NCBI GenBank assembly: GCA_021201355.1
Contig: JAJQFC010000213.1
Coordinates: forward strand, 1 to 43,624
Source: Planctomycetaceae bacterium
GTDB taxonomy: Bacteria > Planctomycetota > SZUA-567
Length of the DNA: 43,624 nucleotides
Direction of reading: 5' to 3'
Below are positions 8,342-16,800 of this stretch, in pieces; the stretch's first letter is position 1, and each line of letters starts with the position of its first letter. Below the pieces are notes generated by a model that was not told the DNA's origin, made no database searches, and saw nothing but the letters and a program-made list of their open reading frames with translations. The position numbers and the translations under genes are program-made.

Positions 8342-9688
8342 ATGAAAAAGACCGCACCAATGTCCACTCGCGCGCTGCGCCGCGAGCTGGGAAAGAAAGA
8401 GCTTTTCGGCATCGCTTTCGGTCAGGTGGTGGGGGCCGGGATCATGGCCCTCGTTGGCCTCGGGATCGCCATGACGGGACGCAGCGTCAACCTCGCCTTT
8501 GTCCTGTCGGCGGTATGGGTGGTGCTGTTGTCCATTCCCTGGATTTTCATTGCCAGCACGGTTCGCCTGCGCGGAGGCGAATACACCCAGGCGGCGCTCC
8601 TATGCGGGGAGAAATTCGCCGGTTTCTACATCGTTATCTACCTGGTGCGTAACCTGCAAATGGCCGTCTACACCCTGGCCTTCACCAGCTATTTCCTCAC
8701 CCTGGTTCCCGGCGCTCCCGGCCTCGCCGTTTCCCTGATTGTGGCGACATTCTTTTTTGTCCTGAATATCTTCCCGACCAAGTTCATGGCTAAAATTCAG
8801 AATTATATTGTTGTCGTTCTTTGCGCGGCGCTGGCGGCGTTCGTCGTCTACGGCTTCCCCGAAATACAGCCCGGCTACTGGAGCCAGCCCGGTTTCTTCA
8901 CCCACGGCGCAATGGGATTTCTCGGCACCTCCGCCTTCCTGACCTTCGCCACGTTCGGCGCCAACTCCATTTTTCAACTCAGCGGCGAATGCAAGAAACC
9001 GACCACCGACATCCCATTCGTCCTCATCTTCGCCACCCTCCTGGTCGCCATCATTTACGCGCTGGTGGCAATGGTGGCGGCAGGGGTTCTCCCGCTCGAA
9101 GAGGTCGCCGGCATGAACCTCGCCAGAGTCGCCGAAACGGTGTTGTCCAGGCCGCTTTATTTGTTCTTCATCGTCGGCGGCGCCCTGGGCGCCCTGGCCA
9201 CCAGCCTCAACGCCACCATCGCCTGGGTGACGAAGCCGCTCATGCAGGCGTGCGAGGACGGCTGGTTCCCGCGGTCCCTCGCTTATCTCCATCCGAAATA
9301 CCGCACGCCCGTCGTCCTTATCGCCATTTACTACGTGGTCACCATCGTGCCCATCATCCTGGGCGTGGACATGGGCCAGATAACCAACAGCGTCCTGGTC
9401 ATCATGTACCTGTGCATGATAGTCACCTCCATCGCCACAATCCGGCTGCCGAAGGTGCTGCCCGAACAGTGGGCGAAGTCGCCGTTCCGCTGTCCGCAGT
9501 GGCTGTTGGCGCTATTCTGCATCCTGGCATCGGTGGTTCTTGGCATCCAGATATATTTCAACGCCGAAATGCTGTCCCCGGCGATGTTCGCGGCGAATGT
9601 GATCCTTATGGTTCTGGCATACTTTTACGCGGTGTGGCGTCACAAGAGCGGCAAGGTCAAAATGGACATCAGCTACGAAGACGCCTGA
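8342..9688 (+). CDS. APC-family amino acid permease
   Basis: A 448-residue membrane transporter of the amino acid-polyamine-organocation superfamily with about twelve hydrophobic segments. The N-terminus carries the family helix-1 signature, FGIAFGQVVGAGIMALVG, where the unwound GAGI segment binds the substrate amine and carboxylate. Later landmarks include FATFGANSIFQLSGECKKP (helix 6 and the following loop) and a conserved WFPRSLAYLHPKYRTP. The start has CGGAGGAACC upstream. The spacing of 140 bases from ald is larger than elsewhere in the operon but holds no terminator. Its partners suggest import (or exchange) of alanine or a related amino acid. Confidence 0.88.
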   Translation: MKKTAPMSTRALRRELGKKELFGIAFGQVVGAGIMALVGLGIAMTGRSVNLAFVLSAVWVVLLSIPWIFIASTVRLRGGEYTQAALLCGEKFAGFYIVIYLVRNLQMAVYTLAFTSYFLTLVPGAPGLAVSLIVATFFFVLNIFPTKFMAKIQNYIVVVLCAALAAFVVYGFPEIQPGYWSQPGFFTHGAMGFLGTSAFLTFATFGANSIFQLSGECKKPTTDIPFVLIFATLLVAIIYALVAMVAAGVLPLEEVAGMNLARVAETVLSRPLYLFFIVGGALGALATSLNATIAWVTKPLMQACEDGWFPRSLAYLHPKYRTPVVLIAIYYVVTIVPIILGVDMGQITNSVLVIMYLCMIVTSIATIRLPKVLPEQWAKSPFRCPQWLLALFCILASVVLGIQIYFNAEMLSPAMFAANVILMVLAYFYAVWRHKSGKVKMDISYEDA

Positions 9689-9746
9689 CCGATTCGCGAG
9701 CCAAAAACGCGGCTGACGCATTTCTTTTACAACATGAGGAAACGCT

Positions 9747-10538
9747 ATGAAAAAAATACTTGTCACCGGCGGAACGCAGGGTATCGGCGCCGCAACCGTC
9801 AATCTTCTGGCCGAAAAGGGATATGAAGTTCACCTGACCTACCGGAGTTCGTCCAAGGCCGCGGAGGAGCTGTGCGCGCGTTACTCCGGCACGGTGTTCG
9901 CCTACAAGCTCGACCAGGGCGACGCGGAGGCGGTGAAAAACGCCGATTTTCTTGTCCAACACTCGTGGGACGGCATCATCTTCAACGCCGCCCTCGGATC
10001 GGGGACGGTGAAGCAATACGCGGACCAGAGCGACCCGTTCGGCGCCGCCAACGACGAAGCGATGATGAAGGTGAACGCGCTCGGCCCGCTTTGGATTTAT
10101 AAGAAGGTGAAGGATGAGTTGCTCGGGAGAACGGAACCGTCGAAACTTATCCTGCTCTCCTCGGTCGGCGGCGGCATAGCCGCGTTTCCCTATTTCACCC
10201 TGAGTGACGGCATGAGCAAGGCGGCGGTCAGTTTTCTAGGACGGCAGCTTGCGGCCGAAAACACCCACACTCTTATTGACGTATTCGTGGTTTGTCCCGG
10301 CGCCACGGAGACGCCCATGTTCACCTCAAGCACCCTGAGCAAGATGACGCCCGAACAACGCGCCGCGTTCGACGCCGCCCAGTCGAAGAAACGCCTTATC
10401 CAACCTGAGGAAATCGCCTACTGGCTCTACCAGCTCCTCCAGAAGGAATCGACCGTCCTGCACGGTTGCAGCATTGACGCGTCCATGGGCCTCGGCATCC
10501 GTCCCGGCATTCAGACCGAAGCGGGCCTGTCACACTGA
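9747..10538 (+). CDS. Short-chain dehydrogenase/reductase lacking the usual catalytic Tyr
   Basis: A 263-residue Rossmann-fold protein of the SDR superfamily. It has the cofactor motif TGGTQGIG (7-14), NAA (80-82), Asn110 in MMKVNALGP and the serine pair in LLSSVGGG (138-139). Arg33 after the second strand (TYRSSS) suggests NADP(H) preference. The active-site YxxxK is changed: the lysine is present in SDGMSKAAV (Lys158), but the position four residues before it is Asp154, with the nearest Tyr at 149. The protein may therefore be a non-standard reductase or a divergent member. It lies 58 bases after the permease and 17 bases before the aminotransferase, so it most likely works on the same amino or keto acid. 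Confidence 0.8.
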   Translation: MKKILVTGGTQGIGAATVNLLAEKGYEVHLTYRSSSKAAEELCARYSGTVFAYKLDQGDAEAVKNADFLVQHSWDGIIFNAALGSGTVKQYADQSDPFGAANDEAMMKVNALGPLWIYKKVKDELLGRTEPSKLILLSSVGGGIAAFPYFTLSDGMSKAAVSFLGRQLAAENTHTLIDVFVVCPGATETPMFTSSTLSKMTPEQRAAFDAAQSKKRLIQPEEIAYWLYQLLQKESTVLHGCSIDASMGLGIRPGIQTEAGLSH

Positions 10539-10555
10539 AAAAGGAGGAAAGCGGG

Positions 10556-11806
10556 ATGAAAGATTCCTTATCGCAACGGGGCCGCGCGCTGGTGAAGGAC
10601 ATGTCGCCGCTTATGCACGCCGATTTCAGCACCAGGGGCGATCAGTACCATCCGGAGAAAAATCCGCGCGGACACATCAATATGGGCACGGCGGAGACGC
10701 ATCTTATAAACGACGACGTCATCGCCCTGCTCCGCACGGTCCAGGCGCGGATGCCGTTACACGCGAAAACGCTTCACTACGACTTCTTCCACGGCAGCGT
10801 GGAATTCCGCACCGCCATCGCCGATTATTGGGGCAGGCTGGCGCTGGGAAAAACACCCAAGCGCACGCTCACGGCGGACAATGTGGTTGTGGGAGCCGGA
10901 TGCTCGTTGGCGCTGGAAATGCTGGCGACCATGCTCGGGGATCCGGGAGATGTTTTCCTGATTCCCGCTCCGTATTATTCCGGCTTTGTCGACGATATCC
11001 ACGATCGCGCCGGCATTGAACCGGTGGGCGTGCACTGTGCGGAAACGCTGGACCGTGACGCGCTCGAGGCGGCCTGGCGCGATCAAACCGCCGCCGGGAA
11101 ACGGGTGAAAGCCGTCCTGTTTTCGTCGCCCAACAACCCCACGGGCGCGGTGTATTCATTAGAGGCGATACGGGGGCTGATCGATTTTTGCATGGACAAG
11201 GACATCGATCTCATTTCGGACGAAATTTACGCCCAGACCATACACGACCCGGAGGCCCGCTGGATCAGCACGCTTTCCCTGGTACCGGACGGGTACGAAA
11301 CGCGAGTGCACGCGACCAGCAGTTTTGCCAAGGATTTCGCCCTTTCCGGCTTCCGCACCGGCTTCGCCCTATCCTTCAACCAGGACATGGTGAAGGGAAT
11401 GCACGGGCTGGCCTATTATTCCGCCGTCTCAACCCACACCCAGGCGCTCCTTACGGAATTGCTCGGCGCACCCGAACTGCCGAACATTTTGAAGAAAAAC
11501 CGTCAAACATTACGAAGCGCCTACACCCTGATGGAGGAATGCCTGCAAAAAATGGCAGTCCCCATCATGCCGGCAAAGGGCGGGATTTTCGTATTCGCAA
11601 ACTTCTCCGCATATATGGACGCCACCGGATTCGAAGCGGAAACACGGCTATGGGAAAGAATCCACAAGGAACTGCGGGTCAATATTTCACCCGGAAGGCT
11701 GTTCGACGCTCCCGCGCCGGGATGGTTCCGCATCTGCTTCGCCCACCCGCCCTGCGTGGTGGAAGAAGCCTGTAGCCGCCTGGGCCAGTTGGAAAAACAA
11801 AAGTAA
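10556..11806 (+). CDS. PLP-dependent class I/II aminotransferase (ACC-synthase-like)
   Basis: A 416-residue fold-type I PLP enzyme. It has the aminotransferase landmarks SSPNNPTGAVYS (cofactor Asn), ISDEIYAQT (Asp-x-x-Tyr), the PLP-binding lysine in SSFAKDFALSGFRTG and the carboxylate-binding arginine in GWFRICFA. The N-terminus, with NPRGHINMGTAE, and the context around the PLP lysine resemble 1-aminocyclopropane-1-carboxylate synthases and their bacterial relatives rather than AspC, so either transamination or an elimination/cyclisation reaction is possible. The start has AAGGAGGAAAGCGGG upstream. It is the last gene of the ald operon; no clear terminator follows. Confidence 0.85.
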   Translation: MKDSLSQRGRALVKDMSPLMHADFSTRGDQYHPEKNPRGHINMGTAETHLINDDVIALLRTVQARMPLHAKTLHYDFFHGSVEFRTAIADYWGRLALGKTPKRTLTADNVVVGAGCSLALEMLATMLGDPGDVFLIPAPYYSGFVDDIHDRAGIEPVGVHCAETLDRDALEAAWRDQTAAGKRVKAVLFSSPNNPTGAVYSLEAIRGLIDFCMDKDIDLISDEIYAQTIHDPEARWISTLSLVPDGYETRVHATSSFAKDFALSGFRTGFALSFNQDMVKGMHGLAYYSAVSTHTQALLTELLGAPELPNILKKNRQTLRSAYTLMEECLQKMAVPIMPAKGGIFVFANFSAYMDATGFEAETRLWERIHKELRVNISPGRLFDAPAPGWFRICFAHPPCVVEEACSRLGQLEKQK

Positions 11807-11827
11807 TGTTCTAGGCTCGGCGCCAGT

Positions 11828-11874
11828 TTTACAAATATTTTGGCCCTATCGGTATAATAACTTTGACCGACAGG
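11828..11874 (+). promoter_or_regulatory. Candidate promoter with an overlapping dyad
   Basis: TTTACA (11828-11833) and a consensus TATAAT (11853-11858) are separated by 19 bases, slightly long for sigma70. The -10 lies between the arms of a dyad: CCTATCGGT (11845-11853) and ACCGACAGG (11866-11874), matching at eight of nine positions. Such an arrangement fits a repressor site over a promoter. It could drive the 12.2-29.6 kb island about 370 bases downstream, or it may be only a fold at the end of the ald operon; there is no T-run. Confidence 0.35.
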
Positions 11875-12183
11875 CATACTTCTCCCACCAAAATTCGCGT
11901 GGCGAGCGTCCTCTAACCATCAATGAATAATGCGGTTGAACTTTCGGGGCTATATCGGATTACTATCCCATATGAGATATATGGAAGAGTTACCTGGTAC
12001 AGCCCAAAACTTATCTCTACATTTGGTAACAAGCCCGGTACTATACAACTTCCAATCATCATACTTGTAGTAATACCCTCGCAATTACTACAATATTCAC
12101 TTCCGACTAACCCACCAACGAATCTCCGGTTAAAGAAGGCGGAACCGTCGAATGTAAACATCGGCTCTTCACATATTGACTGT
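11875..12183. other. AT-richer gene-free stretch upstream of the island
   Basis: This stretch is visibly richer in A and T than its surroundings. Open frames of about 100 codons exist on both strands, but they cover each other, have no ribosome-binding site and show no recognisable domain. I see no terminator, tRNA or attachment-site repeat. The composition shift marks the boundary between the ald operon and the island. Confidence 0.4.
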
Positions 12184-12222
12184 AAATGGAAACGTATTAC
12201 CATATGGTGTACAATTCCATTT
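12184..12222 (+). promoter_or_regulatory. Nested dyad immediately upstream of the island (candidate operator)
   Basis: Two nearly concentric inverted repeats lie 20-60 bases before the first start codon of the island. The outer arms are AAATGGAA (12184-12191) and TTCCATTT (12215-12222). The inner one is the perfect palindrome ACCATATGGT (12199-12208), extended by GTA on one side and TAC on the other. The centres differ by half a base. This is typical of an operator bound by a dimeric regulator, although no regulator gene is adjacent. Confidence 0.45.
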
Positions 12223-12242
12223 CCATACATGTGAGGGCTCTC

Positions 12243-13706
12243 ATGAACAACAACATCAATGAACCCGAATTAACCGGAGAAATATCCATCAGGGTCAAAA
12301 AACAGTCCATACGTGACGCATGGGCGGGCGCGCAGGTTGAAAACCGGATCAATATCCTCCATGGAGTATTCAGGAAGTACGACGCGGAAACTCAATACCC
12401 GTCGGCAGTGCATAATCTCCTCAAGGCGGCAAAAAGCAAGAAAACTTCCGGCCGCACAAATCTCATCCATAATGAGCTAACACCCTCACATTTTCGAAAA
12501 CGGGAATGGGTTGAAAAATGGCACGACGTTTTCGGAAGCGTCATGCAGAGGGACGAAAAGGTGGGCGGGGAAGTTTTGTATTTTTATTTCGGCATCGTTG
12601 CTCCGCAAGCTCTCGGCGCTTTTAAGCAACGTGTCACAGAAATGATTCAAAACAAGGGCGGAAACATTCAAGCTTTTAAGGGCCTGTCCGCCGGCCTCAA
12701 GTCAGTTCGCGAAATCGTCTCGCCCGATATTTACTCACTCTTTGCGGCCACCCTCTTCTTTAAAAACAATCAATGGCTATCCAAAATTAAACTAAGCAAG
12801 GTTTTCGGCACCGTTTTAAATGATTGGGAAAATTATATAGCTTTTGACAAGAAACAGGCTTCGCCAACCGTAGATGACGGGGTCGAGGGCGAGGAGGAAC
12901 AAGTCGACATTTCCAAGGGCGAATCAAGCGTCCAGGAAGATCTTGCGACAAACGAGGAAATCTCGGCCTGTTTTGACCGCCTCAGTGCCGCTCTCGCCGA
13001 TTCCGTAAACAAGCTATTACAAAACGGAGATGCAGAGGGTTCCGGCGCCAAGAAAATTGAACAAATCACCACCGACTTATGCCGTGAGGCCGAACGGCTG
13101 AACCGGGAGCTCACGGCTCTGGCGAAAAAATCAGGGCTGAAAAATTTGTCATGGTCCGGGTTAGATGCGTACAAAGAAGCCTGGTTACGGGCTCAGACCG
13201 CCGTCAGTGAGAAGTCCGGGCGGGCGCGGGAGGCGCGGGAAAAACTTATCAATGCTCTTGCCGAATGGCTTCCGAGGCAAAACCCTCAAACGGGTGTACA
13301 CGGGCGCATGCTTGAACAGCAACGCGAATTAATAAGCCGGGCGGCCGATACCCTGAAACGCGCAGCCACCCGCGATATCGACGCGGAGTTCCCCGGACAA
13401 CATAACGACTCCCCCGAAGAGTGGTGGCGGTGGCAATTGGCCGCGGATGGGGAACAGTTCGACCACATCATATTCGCTTTGCGCCAGCCGTGGGATCTGG
13501 ATGAGTTCAGTCAGGTAGTTGAAGGCAATCTTATTGCCTTTGACGACCGCACCGACGCGAAAACAGCGGATCTTCCCATACAGGCTCCTCAACCCCTCAC
13601 AGAAAAAATTTTAACTGAATCATCTTCTCCTGACGTAACGGATTCTGGTTCTGTCAATGATAAGGCAGACACCGTCACGATCGTGGAGAGTGAGGAATCA
13701 GGCTAG
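12243..13706 (+). CDS. Island protein A, N-terminal segment (ends at an in-frame TAG)
   Basis: First gene of the 17-kb island. The ATG at 12243 has GAGGG five bases upstream; in-frame codons further upstream lie inside the dyad. The 487 residues match no family I can name. Residues 1-200 look mixed helical and globular (for example EWVEKWHDVFGSVM and KVGGEVLYFYFGIVAPQAL), followed by an acidic linker, a long helical stretch rich in E, R and A, and a second acidic S/E/D/P-rich linker. The frame is interrupted in that last linker by TAG (13704-13706) but stays open in the same frame through another acidic stretch into the large ATPase ending at 18470. The downstream part has no ribosome-binding site, so both segments most likely are one protein of about 2075 residues. 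Confidence 0.7.
   Translation: MNNNINEPELTGEISIRVKKQSIRDAWAGAQVENRINILHGVFRKYDAETQYPSAVHNLLKAAKSKKTSGRTNLIHNELTPSHFRKREWVEKWHDVFGSVMQRDEKVGGEVLYFYFGIVAPQALGAFKQRVTEMIQNKGGNIQAFKGLSAGLKSVREIVSPDIYSLFAATLFFKNNQWLSKIKLSKVFGTVLNDWENYIAFDKKQASPTVDDGVEGEEEQVDISKGESSVQEDLATNEEISACFDRLSAALADSVNKLLQNGDAEGSGAKKIEQITTDLCREAERLNRELTALAKKSGLKNLSWSGLDAYKEAWLRAQTAVSEKSGRAREAREKLINALAEWLPRQNPQTGVHGRMLEQQRELISRAADTLKRAATRDIDAEFPGQHNDSPEEWWRWQLAADGEQFDHIIFALRQPWDLDEFSQVVEGNLIAFDDRTDAKTADLPIQAPQPLTEKILTESSSPDVTDSGSVNDKADTVTIVESEESG
13704..13706 (+). other. In-frame amber codon inside island protein A
   Basis: Codons before the TAG spell an acidic linker (IVESEESG) and codons after it spell more of the same (DVEDSPSSEVNADITSESV), with 60 sense codons up to the ATG at 13887. 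No frameshift is present. The TAG sits in low-complexity sequence where any inserted residue would be tolerated. Confidence 0.75.
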
Positions 13707-13886
13707 GATGTCGAAGATAGCCCTTCCTCGGAAGTCAATGCTGATATCACTTCCGAAAGTGTCAAGGTCGAACCCCCTCTTGAACCTTCAGATGAATCCT
13801 CTATCGAATCCACCAACGAGCCCATTGATCAGTCTTTTCCCGAACCTGTCAGCGAAACCCATTCCGAAAATCCGGCTGAATCGGTA

Positions 13887-16800
13887 ATGGATACACCCAC
13901 CGGGTCAGTTTCGGAAGGAATGATATCGGGCGAGGATGAAGCGACGTCTATCGACGGTCCCGCCGATGCGGAAGAAGCGTTACCCGAAAACGCCTCCGAC
14001 AATGAAGCTTCCGGTGCCGGTGATTTTGTCTGGAGAATGATGAAGAAGGATCGCCTGGATCTGGCGTATTACTGGGCCAAATTGGCTGAAGATTCAGGTG
14101 AACCGGCGGTATTCCCCTCGTCTTCCGCCATTCGCGCCATCGCGCTGGCCAACTATCTGGAGGAAAACGACGAAGAACTTCACAAGGAGTACGAGAAACA
14201 CCTTTCCCGTTCGCTCTCTGACTTCGACGTTACCAGTGGAGAAGGCGGTTTGGGCGAGGCGCGTCGCTTGATGGCGCTCGCCGCCAGTCTTATTCCCCTC
14301 ATCACCCGGAACAGCACCAATGCGGAAGCACTGGTGGCTTCTTCATTAAATATTTCCGGTTCTCCGGAGGTGAAACGCCTTATAAGGATAGTAAAGGAAT
14401 TCTCCGAATGTCGCTTCAGCATCGATCTTCTCCGCCGCGGCGCCAGCAACCAGGCCGAAAAGGATAGAATCGAGAACGAGTTCCACAACCAGGCGGTATC
14501 CTGGCTGAAGGAGGCGCGCAGCAAAAAGATTATCTTCGATGCGGGTAAAAAGGTCTGGCTCGTCTGGCTGAAATCGACCGGGGATATCGGCAGGCTCGTA
14601 GAAGGCATAATAGATAATCGTCGGTCCGAAATCGATGAATTACGCCAAATCGCTCAAAAGTGGTCGCAGGACAAGTATATTGACAAGCAAATTCAGGATA
14701 CCGATGCGCTCCTTCGTAAAACCGGTGCGAAACGGCGCGCCATCACGGCGCGGAGCCGAGTATCCTTGAAAAAACATGTCAAGGAAGCGCTTAAGCTTTT
14801 CTTCAAATGGGAACTCCTGTCCAATTTCAAAGTAAGAGAAAAGGATTTTATTAAAATTCCGGAGTACCATGTCGACCTGAAAAAGACACTTCCTCTGGCG
14901 AAAGAATGGCTGGCGGGCAAGTGCGAAGAAAGCATACAAAACCTGGCCCTGGAAGTCGGGTATCGTCTCTTGCGGCGTACTGTAGACCAGTTGGATACGA
15001 TAATCTTTCATCACGAGAATCGCGCCGGTTTTTCCTCGCTGCCAGCCGGTATCGACGCCAATCTTTTACGCATTCCATATATTCGACTCAAGAATGACGC
15101 CGGCTGCCGTCCGTGGCTGGCGGTTCAGCCCGAAAATTTCCGTGAGGCGCTCATAGCCGCCGGGAATGACGAAGACGACTGGCTGACAATCGCTAAAATG
15201 CATATGAGCTCGGGTAACTTCGGAAACGCAGGCCTCGCCCTGGAACTCGCCGAAAATGAGAATTTAGAGGAATACGACACGATACGGGCGAGTTTTAAGG
15301 AAAAGACGGTCGCTGCACGCAACAACCTCTACATCCGGATTAAAGCAGCCAGACTCAAGCTCAACCGCGCCTATTGCGAAGGCCTGCTCAAAGAAGAGGA
15401 GAGGGAACAGTTCGATTGGCCGGTGAAGCTCGCCGAGGTAAAGGACTTTCACCCAATTAACAAAAGTATCGCGGAGATGGAAAACCTCGTCGCCGAAAAA
15501 GAGCGCGAGTTTACGAACCAAATTCGCGAAAAGATCAATGCGATGCCGGACCTGTCCGATGATCGCCGTAATCGAATTCTCCAGTTTCTCGAAAAAGGCA
15601 GATATCTTGCAGCCGAAGGGATAGTGTCTGGCGAACGCTATATCGAGGCGTCGTATTCGACGGAAGAGTATGATTTCTACCCGGACTTCATCGATAGGAT
15701 AAATAGCTTTACCCCAACCTCAAAACCGCCTTTTGACAGTAAAACATTTAGAAAGGCGGCAAAACAGGGAAAGCTCGGCTGGCAGCTTCCGCCCGAAAAC
15801 ATTGAAGCAGCGCTCTATAATCTCGACCAGTTCGAGAATCTTTACCGCTCCGGCGCTAAATACAAAGAAAAGGACGCTTCATTAAAAGATCGGTCGGTAT
15901 ACCTTAAAACTATTCTCACCCGTATCGGATTCAAGAATGTAGACGTGCAACCGTTCGGCAAGGAGACCGACAGAAGGGGCGCCTGGTACACGATGACATG
16001 CGACACCGTAAACAACCGCGACGTTTGTCCGATACCGCATTTCGGTTCCGAAGCGGACGGTAAATACAGTATTTATTGCGTCTGGGATAAACCGTACGGC
16101 CACGAACTGAGAGACCGGGTAAAAAAATCCACCTGTCCGGGAAGAACCATTGTCATTTACCTTAATTGGATGGATAAGGATAAGCGTAACGACCTCGCTT
16201 ACCAAGGCGGTCGCTCGCTGCCGCCTGATAAGGCTTATATCGTACTTGACTGCTACTTGTACCTCTATATCTGTGGTCAACGGAACCCGCTCGCCGCCCT
16301 TTTTAACTGCGCCATCATGTTCAGTCCGGGCCAGCCCTACCAGAGCACCAACAACGCCGGCATTCCGCAAGAAATGTTCTACGGCAGGACGCAGCAACTT
16401 GATAAAATCTGCCACCGCGACGGTCATCTCGTTTACGGTGGGAGGCAATTAGGAAAAACGGCGCTGCTCCATGCCGCCCAACAGCGAATGCACCAGCCCA
16501 AAGAGGAGAGCTACGCTTTTTATCTTGATCTAAAAAATGATTCCCGCACGCACATCGGTACGGCAAACCAACCGTCTTATATTTGGACGGTCATGGGTAA
16601 AATTCTCTTCGAAAATGGCATTATCTCTTCCGGTATCGCCCGGCCCGATACATTCGCCAGATGTGTAATGGAATGGTTGGACAAGAATTCAAAAAGACGC
16701 ATCTTCTTCTTTCTCGACGAAGCGGACAATTTCCTCGAGGCTGATAGGCAAAGCGACTGGATTACGGTGGGCGAATTAAAGAACCTCATGGACAAAACCA

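Noticed and set aside
11913-12234. Frames of about 105 codons on both strands before the island
   Set aside because: They overlap each other completely, lack ribosome-binding sites and recognisable domains, and one runs over the dyad; most likely non-coding.
13657-13887. A frame bridging the amber in island gene A that could be read as a separate small gene
   Set aside because: Its product is a low-complexity S/P/L/N string created by reading the acidic linker one base out of frame; the in-frame acidic sequence is the better explanation.
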